The translations under genes and the position numbers were made by a program. From Dactylosporangium siamense (GTDB taxonomy: Bacteria; Actinomycetota; Actinomycetes; Mycobacteriales; Micromonosporaceae), in assembly GCF_016862795.1 (NCBI RefSeq), contig NZ_BONQ01000077.1, positions 124,001 through 188,000 of the forward strand: a stretch of DNA of 64,000 bases, read 5' to 3'. The stretch's first letter is position 1. Each line of letters begins with the position of its first letter. The notes beneath the pieces were generated by a model. It was not told where the DNA came from and made no database searches. It worked only from the letters and a program-made list of their open reading frames with translations. Shown one piece after another: positions 7,634 through 15,354 of this stretch.

Positions 7634-8440
7634 TCAGGTGAGGCGGGCGACACCCGCGTACATGGCGGTCTCCGAAGCGGTCGGGCGGGGCTGCGGCTCG
7701 GCTGAGGCGCGCCACTCCGCAAGGGGCACGACGCCCGGCTCGACCAGGTCCAGGCCGTCGAAGAACCGGGCGAACTCGGCCCGGGTGCGCAGGCGGCCCT
7801 GGCCGTGCCGGCCGGAGGAGATGTCGGCGACCAGCTCCGGCGGCAGGTAGTCGCTGGTGGCGTGGGAGGCGACCAGGTAGCTGCCGGCGGGCAGCGCGGC
7901 GAGCAGCCGGCGCACCACCGAATACGGGTCGTCCTCCTCCGGCACGAAGTGCAGGATCGCGAGCAGCAGCAGCGCCACCGGCTGGGTGAGGTCCAGGGTT
8001 CGGCGCAGGTCCGGGTCGTCGAGGATCTTCCCGGGGTCGCGCAGGTCGGCGTCGACGTAGACGGTGCCGCCCTCGGGGGCGCTGGTGAGCAGGGCCCGGG
8101 CGTGCACGAGGACGAGGGGGTCGTTGTCGACGTAGGCGATCCGCGACTCCGGGGCGATCGCCTGGGCGACCTCGTGGGTGTTGTTCGCCGTCGGCAGGCC
8201 GGTGCCGATGTCCAGGAACTGCCGGACGCCGACCTCCGAGGCCAGGAACGTCACCGCGCGGCGCAGGAAGCGCCGGTTCTCCACCACCGCGGTGCGGATC
8301 GCGGGGAACTTCGCGGCGATCGCGTCGCCGGACGCACGGTCGGCGGCGAAGTTGTCCTTGCCGCCGAGCCAGTAGTCGTACCGCCGGGCCGGGTGTGCCA
8401 CCGTCGTGTCGATCCGCGACTGCCAGTCCTGCGAACTCAC
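7634..8440 (-). CDS. SAM-dependent methyltransferase, DUF574 (PF04672) type
   Basis: The 268-residue product closely resembles the DUF574 group found widely in actinobacteria. The N-terminal hallmark HPARRYDYWLGGKDNFAADR is present, followed by the SAM-binding loop FLDIGTGLPTANNTHEVAQ (motif I), VDNDPLVLVHA (acidic end of strand 2) and VALLLLAILHFVPEEDDPY (motif IV region). The substrate is unknown for the family. The start is GTG at 8440. The gene converges with the sigma-factor operon, leaving 3 bp between stops, and is divergent from a GNAT gene. Confidence 0.9.
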   Translation of the reverse strand: MSSQDWQSRIDTTVAHPARRYDYWLGGKDNFAADRASGDAIAAKFPAIRTAVVENRRFLRRAVTFLASEVGVRQFLDIGTGLPTANNTHEVAQAIAPESRIAYVDNDPLVLVHARALLTSAPEGGTVYVDADLRDPGKILDDPDLRRTLDLTQPVALLLLAILHFVPEEDDPYSVVRRLLAALPAGSYLVASHATSDYLPPELVADISSGRHGQGRLRTRAEFARFFDGLDLVEPGVVPLAEWRASAEPQPRPTASETAMYAGVARLT

Positions 8441-8493
8441 CCGCGAACCTCCGTGCCCGACGACGTCTCCACCGGCGATCCTAGAATGCCGTC

Positions 8494-9018
8494 ATGGTCA
8501 TGTTCCGCCCCGCGCACATCGAAGACGTCCCGGCCGTGGTCGCACTGGTGCAGTCCGCGTATCGGGGGGACAGCAGCCGCGCGGGCTGGACGACCGAGGC
8601 GGACCTGCTCGAGGGGCAGCGGGCCGACCCGGCGATGGTCGAGGCCGCGATCACCGGCACGCTGGTGCTGGTGGCGGAGCAGGACGGGGTCGTCGTCGGG
8701 TGCTGCCAGCTGGAGCGGCGCGACGGCTACGGCTACTTCGGCATGTTCGCGGTCGACCCGGCACAGCAGGGCAACGGGCTCGGCCGGGCGGTGCTCGGCG
8801 AGGCGGAGCGGATCGCGCGGGACGAGTGGGGCGCCGGGGAGCTGCGGACGACGGTGATCGTCCAGCGGGAGGACCTCATCGGCTGGTACGGGCGGCGCGG
8901 CTTCGCCCGGACCGGCGAGCTGACCCCGTTCCCCTACGGTGACGAGCGCTTCGGCCGGCCACTGCGGGACGACCTGGCCTTCGAGACGCTGACCAAGAAG
9001 ATTGATTCTTCGGCTTGA
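8494..9018 (+). CDS. GNAT family N-acetyltransferase
   Basis: The 174-residue single-domain acetyltransferase has an acetyl-CoA loop at GMFAVDPAQQGNGLGRAVL, with the Q-x-x-G-x-G form QQGNGLG, and a late GWYGRRGFARTG segment typical of the last strand-helix. The best start is ATG 8494; ATG 8500 is an alternative. No ribosome site is visible. TAGAAT at 8482-8487 sits six bases before the ATG, so the message may be leaderless. Substrate unknown. It is divergent from the DUF574 gene with a 53-bp gap. Confidence 0.85.
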   Translation: MVMFRPAHIEDVPAVVALVQSAYRGDSSRAGWTTEADLLEGQRADPAMVEAAITGTLVLVAEQDGVVVGCCQLERRDGYGYFGMFAVDPAQQGNGLGRAVLGEAERIARDEWGAGELRTTVIVQREDLIGWYGRRGFARTGELTPFPYGDERFGRPLRDDLAFETLTKKIDSSA

Positions 9019-9050
9019 GAACCTGAACACGAGTGCCCAGGCGCTCAACC

Positions 9051-10181
9051 CTAAGAATCCAACCGCAGCCCGCGGCCCAGGTACGCCTCGGCGACGAGGG
9101 TCGTCCACTGATACACCGCGTCCTCGTTCGGGGCGAGCGGGCCGGGCACGAAGTGCGGGGAGCTCAGGCCCCGCTGGACCGACTCGCACGCGGCCCAGTC
9201 CTGCCGGTTCGTCAGGTCCCAGAAGTCGACCGCGTAGGCCGTCTCCGCGAAGCCGGCCGGGAAGAACCAGCTGCACTCGATCGACGTCAGCCCCGGCTCC
9301 AGCGGCGTGAGCCGGTGCGTCATCACGTAGTCCGGGTGCGCGGACACCAGCAGGTTCGGGAACAGCCCCACATACAGCACGGTGCGGCGCGGGGCGTCGG
9401 GGATGTAGACGCCCGGCCCGTTGCCGTCGAAGGACATCGTCGACGCGTGCGGGCGCAGGTCCATCGAGCCGCCGACCCACGCGCCGGGCAGCGACCAGTT
9501 GTCCCCGGACGTCGGCGGCGAGACCTTGCACAACTCGGGGTGGATCAGCGGGCAGTGGTAGCACTCGTGATAGTTGTCGATCATCACCTTCCAGTTCGCG
9601 GCGACCCGGTATTCGTGCCGTGCGCCGAGTTCGAGGCTGCCCATCCGGTACGGCGTGAGCAACCCGTCCAGCGCCCCGAGGTGCTCGGCGAACGGGGCCG
9701 CCGGCGCGCCGGCGTTGACGAACAGCCACCCCTCCCACACCGCGGCGGGCAGCTCGATGAGCCCGAACTCGCTCGCGTCCAGCGCCCCCATTCCGGGCGC
9801 CGTGGCCAGGGCGCCGTCGAGCCGGAACGCCCAGCCGTGATACGGGCACACCGCCGCCGGCCGGCCGTTCGACCCGCCGTCGGGCAGCAGCTCATGGGCC
9901 CGGTGCCGGCAGACGTTGGCGAAGGCCCGGGCCGCGTCCGCCTGGAAGGTCAGCAGCACCCCGACGTCGCCGACGGTGACGGCCCGCTGGGTGCAGCCGT
10001 CGCTCAGCTCGCCGACCCGCCCCACGCACGTCCACGCGTCGGCGAACAGGTGCCGCCGCTCCCACGCGAGGACCGCGGGGTCGGTGTACGCCTGCGCCGG
10101 CAGCATCCGGGACGACCCGAACGGCCGCAGCGCTGCCTCGACCGCGGCCCGGTCCAGCGGAGCTTCCATACCCTCAATCAT
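9051..10181 (-). CDS. Rieske non-heme iron aromatic-ring oxygenase, large subunit
   Basis: The 376-residue product has the two-domain layout of Rieske oxygenase alpha subunits. The Rieske [2Fe-2S] ligands are C91-x-H93 (VCRHRAHE) and C112-x-x-H115 (VCPYHGW). The mononuclear iron site is in NYHECYHCPLIHPEL, about residues 198-212, with two His spaced as in the family. Overall it resembles the choline monooxygenase/phenylpropionate-dioxygenase group. No ferredoxin, reductase or beta-subunit gene lies nearby, so electrons must come from elsewhere and the substrate cannot be named. ATG 10169 is a possible later start. It lies 6 bp downstream of the response-regulator stop, on the same strand. Confidence 0.9.
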   Translation of the reverse strand: MIEGMEAPLDRAAVEAALRPFGSSRMLPAQAYTDPAVLAWERRHLFADAWTCVGRVGELSDGCTQRAVTVGDVGVLLTFQADAARAFANVCRHRAHELLPDGGSNGRPAAVCPYHGWAFRLDGALATAPGMGALDASEFGLIELPAAVWEGWLFVNAGAPAAPFAEHLGALDGLLTPYRMGSLELGARHEYRVAANWKVMIDNYHECYHCPLIHPELCKVSPPTSGDNWSLPGAWVGGSMDLRPHASTMSFDGNGPGVYIPDAPRRTVLYVGLFPNLLVSAHPDYVMTHRLTPLEPGLTSIECSWFFPAGFAETAYAVDFWDLTNRQDWAACESVQRGLSSPHFVPGPLAPNEDAVYQWTTLVAEAYLGRGLRLDS

Positions 10182-10187
10182 GACCGC

Positions 10188-10826
10188 TCAGCGGCGGTCG
10201 AGGTAGCTCAGGACGGCGAGGACGCGGCGGTGCTGGTCGGTGGACGGGGCCAGGCCGAGCTTCGCGAACAGCGAGTTGATGAGGTTGTTGACGGACTTCT
10301 CGGCGAGGACGAGCCGGGCCGCGATGGCCGCGTTGGAGTGGCCCTCGGCCATGAGGCGCAGCACCTCACCCTCGCGGGTGGTGAGGCTGTCCACGGTGTC
10401 CGGGCGGTGCAGCAGCTGCGCGACGACCTCGGGGTCCATCACCGTGCCGCCGGCGGCGACGCGGCGGATCGCGTCGACGAACTCGCGGACCTCACCGACC
10501 CGGTCCTTGAGCAGGTAGCCGACCGCTCCGGCCCGGTCGGCGAGGAGGTCGCGGGCGTAGAGGCGCTCGACGTACTGCGAGAGCACCAGCACCGGCAGTC
10601 CGGGCCGGGCGCGGCGGGCGGCGACGGCGGCGCGGAGGCCCTCGTCGGTGAAGGTGGGCGGCAGCCGGACGTCGACCACCGCCACGTCCGGCCGCGCCGC
10701 GACGAGCCGCTCGGCCAGCCCGCCGCCGTCGGCCCCGGTAGTCGTGACGTCGAAGCCGTACGCGGTCAGCATGCGGGTCAGGCCGTCGCGCAGCAGCACC
10801 TGGTCCTCGACGATCAGGACGCGCAC
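10188..10826 (-). CDS. LuxR-family two-component response regulator
   Basis: The 212-residue product is of NarL/LuxR type. The receiver domain begins VRVLIVEDQVLLRDG; the phosphate-accepting Asp is in PDVAVVDVRLP (about residue 52), and the conserved Lys is in GYLLKDRVGE. The DNA-binding domain has LTTREGEVLRLMAEGHSNAAI and KSVNNLINSLFAKLG. I chose the GTG at 10826; the frame is open further upstream, but that part is the antisense shadow of the kinase gene. The kinase stop lies 13 bp inside this gene, so the two are translationally coupled. It probably controls its own operon. Confidence 0.9.
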   Translation of the reverse strand: MRVLIVEDQVLLRDGLTRMLTAYGFDVTTTGADGGGLAERLVAARPDVAVVDVRLPPTFTDEGLRAAVAARRARPGLPVLVLSQYVERLYARDLLADRAGAVGYLLKDRVGEVREFVDAIRRVAAGGTVMDPEVVAQLLHRPDTVDSLTTREGEVLRLMAEGHSNAAIAARLVLAEKSVNNLINSLFAKLGLAPSTDQHRRVLAVLSYLDRR

Positions 10827-12022
10827 GGCAGCTCCATCTCCAGCACCGTCGGCCCGCCGGCCGGGCTGCTGACCCGCAGGCCACCGTCGAACGCGGACAG
10901 CCGCCGCTGGATGCCGAGCAGGCCGGTGCCGCGGGACGGGTCGGCGCCGCCGTGGCCGTCGTCGCGCACAGTGATCCGCACCGCCGCACCCTCGTCGACG
11001 AGGGCGATCCGGACCTGCCGGGCGCCGCTGTGCCGGATGGCGTTGGTCAGCGCCTCGGCGGTGGCGAAGTAGGCGGCCGCCTCCACGGGCGCGGCGAGCC
11101 GCCGGTCCAGCCGCAGGTCCAGCTCGACCGTGACCGCGCTGCCCAGCACGAGCGCGTGCACGGCGGCGGCCAGGCCCCGGTCGGCCAGCACCGGCGGGTG
11201 GATGCCCCGGACCAGGTCGCGCAGCTCGGTCAGGGCGGCGCCGGCGCCGGTCCGCGCCTCGGCCAGCAGCGCCTTGGCCACCGCCGGGTCGGCGTCGATG
11301 ACGTCGGAGGCCACCCCCAGGTGCATGGCGAGGACCACCAGCCGCGCCTGCGCGCCGTCGTGCAGGTCGCGTTCGATGCGGCGCAGCTCGGCGGCGGAGG
11401 CGTCCACTGCGGCGGCCCGGGTGGTGGTCAACCGGTCGACCCGGGCGGCGAGGCGGGCCCGGGCCGTGGGCGCCAGCAGCGCACCGGCGAGCCGGGTCTG
11501 CGCCTCGACCAGGTGCCGGGGCAGCCAATACGCGAGGACGGCCAGCCCCGCACCGACCGGCACCAGCACCCAGGTCAGCGGCCCGGACCGGCCGGTCCAC
11601 TCCAGGACCGCGGGATCGAACCCGGTCGGCTCGGGCAGCAGCACCCGCAGCGCCGGGGCCGTCGCGCACTGCACGGCGGCCAGCCACAGCCCGACCGCGA
11701 GGACGAGGCCGCCGACGCCGGCGACGAACTGGCCCGGCAGCCACAGCAGGTCGCGCCACGTGGCCGGATCCCGCACGACGGTGCGCAGCCGGGCCCACAT
11801 GGTGCCGGTCAGCGGCCGGTACGGCGACGGCAGCCCGGTCACCCGGCGGCGCTGCGCACCGGCGAGCCGGCGGCACGCCCATACCGCGCCGGCGAAGAGC
11901 AGCATGCCCACCCCGACGAGGCTGGTCGGTCCTGCCACGGCGACGACCGCCAGCAGCGCGGGCGCCGGCAGCCCGATCGCCGCACCCACCGCCAGCCAGC
12001 GCAGTTCCTGCAATCGGTTCAC
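10814..12022 (-). CDS. Sensor histidine kinase, HisKA_3 (DesK-like)
   Basis: The 402-residue product has about four N-terminal membrane helices (for example LRWLAVGAAIGLPAPALLAV and FVAGVGGLVLAVGLWLAAV). The dimerisation helix with the phospho-acceptor His is LRRIERDLHDGAQARLVVLA. The ATPase domain shows the N box (FATAEALTNAIRHSGA) and G boxes (VRDDGHGGADPSRGTGLLG). This is the DesK/NarX-like class that pairs with LuxR-type regulators. I chose the GTG at 12022, which gives VNRLQELRWL just before the first helix. The outer loops are short, so it may sense a membrane signal. It is divergent from a secreted hydrolase gene. Confidence 0.9.
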   Translation of the reverse strand: MNRLQELRWLAVGAAIGLPAPALLAVVAVAGPTSLVGVGMLLFAGAVWACRRLAGAQRRRVTGLPSPYRPLTGTMWARLRTVVRDPATWRDLLWLPGQFVAGVGGLVLAVGLWLAAVQCATAPALRVLLPEPTGFDPAVLEWTGRSGPLTWVLVPVGAGLAVLAYWLPRHLVEAQTRLAGALLAPTARARLAARVDRLTTTRAAAVDASAAELRRIERDLHDGAQARLVVLAMHLGVASDVIDADPAVAKALLAEARTGAGAALTELRDLVRGIHPPVLADRGLAAAVHALVLGSAVTVELDLRLDRRLAAPVEAAAYFATAEALTNAIRHSGARQVRIALVDEGAAVRITVRDDGHGGADPSRGTGLLGIQRRLSAFDGGLRVSSPAGGPTVLEMELPCAS

Positions 12023-12161
12023 GACCCCGACGGTAGGCCGCACCCACGGCGCTCGACAGGGTGCCCGCACCTGATTGCGCCGGGGTGCCGCTGCCCTGGG
12101 CCGGCGGATGGTGCGGCGGCCAGTCTGAGCCGCGACATCCATGAACGACAGGGAGCTTGTG

Positions 12162-13502
12162 ATGCGTCGGATCGCCACGGTACTGGCAGCGCTGCTGCTT
12201 GCCTCGACCCCAACCGCCGCCCACGCGGCCCCCACCGGTCTCACGTCGACCGAGGTCTCGTTCACCGGCAACGACGGCGTGGTCCTGCACGGCACCGTGC
12301 TCACCGCGGCATCGGGCGGCGCGGCGCGGCGGCCGGGCATCGTGATGCTGGAGGGCGCCGGCAACCGCGGCCGGTCCTACCTGCGCCCGGAAGCGGAGGC
12401 GTACGCCCGGCACGGCGTCGTGACCCTGATCTACGACAAGCGGACCGAGGGGTACTCGGCGGTGCACCGCGACTTCTCACTGCTCGCCGACGACGCCCTC
12501 GCCGGGCTGCGGCTGCTGCGCGACCGGCCCGACGTCGACCCCTCACACCTCGGACTGTGGGCGCTGTCCGAGGGCGCGTGGGTCGCGCCGCTCGCCGCGA
12601 ACCGCTCCGCCGACGTCAGGTTCCTGATCACCGTCGGGGCCGTCGGCATCACCCCGGCGGCGCAGACGGCCTGGGCGTATGGCACCTACCTGCGGCACGC
12701 CGGCGTCCGCGGCGCACTGCCCCGCACGATGCGGAGCACCGTCGTGCGGACCACGATCGACCTGGGCCTCTTCGCCGAGTCGGACTTCGACCCGGTGCCC
12801 GCCTGGCAGCGGGTGCGCCAGCCGGTGCTCGCCCAGTGGGGCCGGCTCGACCGGGACGCGGTGCCCGGACTCAGCAGCCGGCTGATCGGCGGGGCACTGG
12901 ACCGCGGCGGCAACACCAGCCACACGATCCGGATCGTCGCCGGCACCAACCACAACCTGCACCGCACCGCCGCCGACGGCTTCGACCGGCTGCCCGACCT
13001 GCCGGCCGACTACGCGGACTTCGAGACCGCCTGGATCGCCGATCCTGCCCGCACCGCCCCGAGCGCCTCCCCGGCCGACGAACCCGCCCCGCCCGTGTTC
13101 GCGGCCGGCGACCATGCCTGGGTGTCCTCCGGTGTCGTGCTGGCCCTGCTGGTCGCCTTCGCCGGGTTCCTGGTCGTGGGCCGCCGGTCGAGGCTGGGCC
13201 GCCCCGCCCGGTGGCTGGCCGTGCTCACGCCGGTCACGCTCGTCGCCACCTACCTCTACCTGATGTTCCTGCTCGTCGTGGCGGCCAAGGTGACCGGCCC
13301 GGTGGTGCTGGGCCGGCCGCTGCCGTGGCTGCTCCTGCAGCTGCTCGCCGTCGCTACGGTCGCGGCGGCGGTGGCGGTCGCCACGACCTGGCGGCGCCAC
13401 CGGGACCTCGCCACCGCCGGCCGGATCCGGCTCGGCCTGCTCACCGCGACCGGAGCGCTGTTCGCCGTCTGGGCGGTCCAGTGGGGCCTGCTGCTCCCCT
13501 GA
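12162..13502 (+). CDS. Alpha/beta hydrolase with signal peptide and four C-terminal membrane helices
   Basis: The start ATG at 12162 has AGGGAG about eight bases upstream and gives a signal peptide ([20 protein letters not shown]); ATG 12141 is in frame but less likely. The outer domain, about residues 25-295, is an alpha/beta hydrolase of the acyl-peptidase/dienelactone type. The nucleophile elbow is LWALSEGAW, where the first Gly of G-x-S-x-G is Ala. The His is in GTNHNLHR. Four membrane helices follow (about residues 310-446), so the enzyme is tethered to the outer face of the membrane. The substrate is unknown. Its 5' end faces the DesK-type kinase gene, which may regulate it. Confidence 0.8.
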   Translation: MRRIATVLAALLLASTPTAAHAAPTGLTSTEVSFTGNDGVVLHGTVLTAASGGAARRPGIVMLEGAGNRGRSYLRPEAEAYARHGVVTLIYDKRTEGYSAVHRDFSLLADDALAGLRLLRDRPDVDPSHLGLWALSEGAWVAPLAANRSADVRFLITVGAVGITPAAQTAWAYGTYLRHAGVRGALPRTMRSTVVRTTIDLGLFAESDFDPVPAWQRVRQPVLAQWGRLDRDAVPGLSSRLIGGALDRGGNTSHTIRIVAGTNHNLHRTAADGFDRLPDLPADYADFETAWIADPARTAPSASPADEPAPPVFAAGDHAWVSSGVVLALLVAFAGFLVVGRRSRLGRPARWLAVLTPVTLVATYLYLMFLLVVAAKVTGPVVLGRPLPWLLLQLLAVATVAAAVAVATTWRRHRDLATAGRIRLGLLTATGALFAVWAVQWGLLLP

Positions 13503-13518
13503 CGATCGAGGTCGACAA

Positions 13519-14241
13519 CTACGGCACGATGGGCGGGTCGCCGAAGCCGAGCCAGGTGATCCGGTGGCCGAGCCCGTCGTGCACCACCTCCAGGCGCAGC
13601 CGCGACACCCCGTAGACGGTGTCCCACAACGACATCACGCTGACCCGGCGGTATCCCTCGTCGGTGCTGATCAGGTCCGGTGGGATCCGGTGCGGCGGCA
13701 GCAGCAGCGGCACCGGATAGCCGTCGACGATCTCCCGCAGCCGGTCACCCTGCCAGCCCTGGCCGTCCGTGCGGGCGTCGATCGTCTGATACCAGCCCCG
13801 CACCAGGTCCAACACGATCGCCGCCAGCTCGAAGCGGACCGACGGCGGCAGCTCGCGGGCGGTCGGCGGTCCCCAGGCGACCGGCTTCAGCCCGGCCGCC
13901 GGCAGCGCGGCGTGCATCCCGTCGCGGATCTCCGGGTTGCCGCCGAGCTCCCGCAGCGGACCGTTCAGGTGCTGGTCGAGCGCGGCCAGCACCTGCATCG
14001 TGCCGAGCGCCATCGCGCGGACCGCCGGCGAGTGCTGCCGGTTCCAGTCGTTGAGCAGGAACACGAAGAACTCGCGCAGCTTCAACGGGTCGAAGTGCAG
14101 CTCGTCGCTCTCGGGTCCGAGGATGCCGCTGGAGCGCTGGATCCGGTCCTCCATCACCCGCACCTGCGCCGCGAACAGCTGCGCGGTGCTGCGGCCCGGC
14201 TCCCAGAACGACACCCCGTCGACGTACCCGAACATGCCCAT
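13519..14241 (-). CDS. Hypothetical protein next to flagellin
   Basis: The product has 240 residues from ATG 14241 ([13 protein letters not shown]); the frame stays open to 14286, but those codons lie in the flagellin leader. No known domain is recognised. It is rich in aromatic and Leu residues, with motifs [27 protein letters not shown] and [18 protein letters not shown]. There is no signal peptide or membrane helix. It is divergent from flagellin, 120 bp apart, so a shared control region is possible. Its stop lies 16 bp from that of the hydrolase gene (convergent). Role unknown. Confidence 0.65.
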   Translation of the reverse strand: MGMFGYVDGVSFWEPGRSTAQLFAAQVRVMEDRIQRSSGILGPESDELHFDPLKLREFFVFLLNDWNRQHSPAVRAMALGTMQVLAALDQHLNGPLRELGGNPEIRDGMHAALPAAGLKPVAWGPPTARELPPSVRFELAAIVLDLVRGWYQTIDARTDGQGWQGDRLREIVDGYPVPLLLPPHRIPPDLISTDEGYRRVSVMSLWDTVYGVSRLRLEVVHDGLGHRITWLGFGDPPIVP

Positions 14242-14275
14242 ACGAAAGACCCTGCCATGTCTGTCGAAAAAGGGC

Positions 14276-14302
14276 TCATGCCCCACGGCGCGGCGCCGAT
14301 GT
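14276..14302 (+). promoter_or_regulatory. Candidate sigma-28 (FliA/WhiG-like) promoter for flagellin
   Basis: GCCGATGT at 14295-14302 matches the sigma-28 -10 element GCCGATAA in six of eight bases. The matching -35 place, 15 bases upstream (TCAT at 14276), is only a weak match to TAAA. Transcription would start near 14309, giving a leader of about 53 nt before the flagellin ATG. Support is partial. Confidence 0.35.
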
Positions 14303-14361
14303 CAGTCCCGAGCGGGCCAAGGACGGCCCCGGAGCACGACCCGATTCAAGGAGGAAACATC

Positions 14362-15219
14362 ATGGGTCTTCGTATCAACAACAACATCGCTGCCCAGAAC
14401 GCCTACCGGAACCTGTCGGTGACCGACAGCCAGATGAGCAAGTCGCTGGAGAAGTTGTCGTCGGGTTTCCGGATCAACCGGGCGGCGGACGACGCGGCCG
14501 GCCTGTCGATCAGTGAGGGTCTGCGGTCGCAGATCGGTGGCCTGAAGGTCGCGGTGCGCAACGCGCAGGACGGCATCTCGGTCGTGCAGACCGCTGAAGG
14601 CGCGCTCACCGAGACGCACTCGATCCTGCAGCGTATGCGTGACCTGTCCGTGCAGGCTTCGTCGACCGGTTCGCAGGACACCGACGCGCGGACCGCGGCC
14701 CAGACCGAGTTCACCCAGCTGAACGCGGAGCTGGACCGGATCGCCACCACGACCAGCTTCGGCGGGCAGAAGCTGCTCGACCCGGCGGGTTCGTACACCG
14801 GCACGTTCCAGGTCGGCGCCAACACGTCCAGCGCGGACCAGATCGCGGTCAACCTCGGGACGGCGGCGTTCGGCAGCGTGTCCGGCGTGACGGGCTTCGA
14901 CTCCACCGGCCTCGGCGTCAACTCGCTCAGCCTGGTGACCGGCGCGTCGGCGGCCATCACCGCGATCGACACCGCGATCAAGGGCATCTCGACCGCTCGG
15001 GCCACGCTCGGTGCGTACCAGAACCGCTTCGAGCACACGATCAACAACCTGAACACCGCGACGGAGAACCTGACCGCCTCGGAGTCCCGCATCCGGGACA
15101 CGGACATGGCCCAGGAGATGGTCTCCTTCACCCGCTCGCAGATCCTGACCCAGGCCGGCACGAGCATGCTGGCCCAGGCCAACCAGGCGCCGCAGAACGT
15201 CCTGTCCCTGCTGCGCTAA
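14362..15219 (+). CDS. fliC: Flagellin
   Basis: The 285-residue flagellin has the classic N-terminal D0/D1 helices ([52 protein letters not shown]) and the C-terminal D1/D0 helix ([40 protein letters not shown]). The middle region is short, so D2/D3 outer domains are essentially missing; this is close to the minimal polymerising form. AAGGAGG precedes the ATG by seven bases. No other flagellar gene is in the window, so it stands apart from any main flagellar cluster. In Actinoplanes-type actinobacteria, flagella serve spore motility. A strong hairpin terminator follows. Confidence 0.95.
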   Translation: MGLRINNNIAAQNAYRNLSVTDSQMSKSLEKLSSGFRINRAADDAAGLSISEGLRSQIGGLKVAVRNAQDGISVVQTAEGALTETHSILQRMRDLSVQASSTGSQDTDARTAAQTEFTQLNAELDRIATTTSFGGQKLLDPAGSYTGTFQVGANTSSADQIAVNLGTAAFGSVSGVTGFDSTGLGVNSLSLVTGASAAITAIDTAIKGISTARATLGAYQNRFEHTINNLNTATENLTASESRIRDTDMAQEMVSFTRSQILTQAGTSMLAQANQAPQNVLSLLR

Positions 15220-15233
15220 GTAGTCACCTTCGA

Positions 15234-15266
15234 TGAGCGGAGCCCGCGTACGTTGGGCTCCGCTCA
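15234..15266 (+). terminator. Hairpin terminator after flagellin
   Basis: A perfect 12-bp stem (TGAGCGGAGCCC pairing with GGGCTCCGCTCA) encloses a 9-base loop, 15 bp after the flagellin stop. The run that follows is AT-rich (ACGAATTCTTAAG) but has no long T tract, as is usual for actinobacterial terminators. Confidence 0.8.
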
Positions 15267-15293
15267 ACGAATTCTTAAGTTTCTATTCGGTCG

Positions 15294-15339
15294 TTGACAA
15301 CGTTTACCGCCGGTACGAATGCTGCTGAGAGCGCTCTCA
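15294..15339 (+). promoter_or_regulatory. Promoter region with CebR-like palindromic operator for the glucanase gene
   Basis: TGAGAGCGCTCTCA at 15326-15339 is a perfect 14-bp palindrome. It matches the CebR operator type (TGGGAGCGCTCCCA) of LacI-family sugar repressors in all but the third base of each arm. A TTGACA at 15294 and a TACGAA-like -10 at 15314 lie just upstream, so a bound repressor would block early transcription. The glucanase RBS GAAGGAG at 15341-15347 follows. The operator is clear; the exact promoter boxes are less sure. Confidence 0.6.
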
Positions 15340-15354
15340 CGAAGGAGTCTCTCG

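Noticed and set aside
9051-10181. Aromatic degradation cluster
   Set aside because: Only the oxygenase large subunit is present; no reductase, ferredoxin or ring-cleavage gene is nearby.
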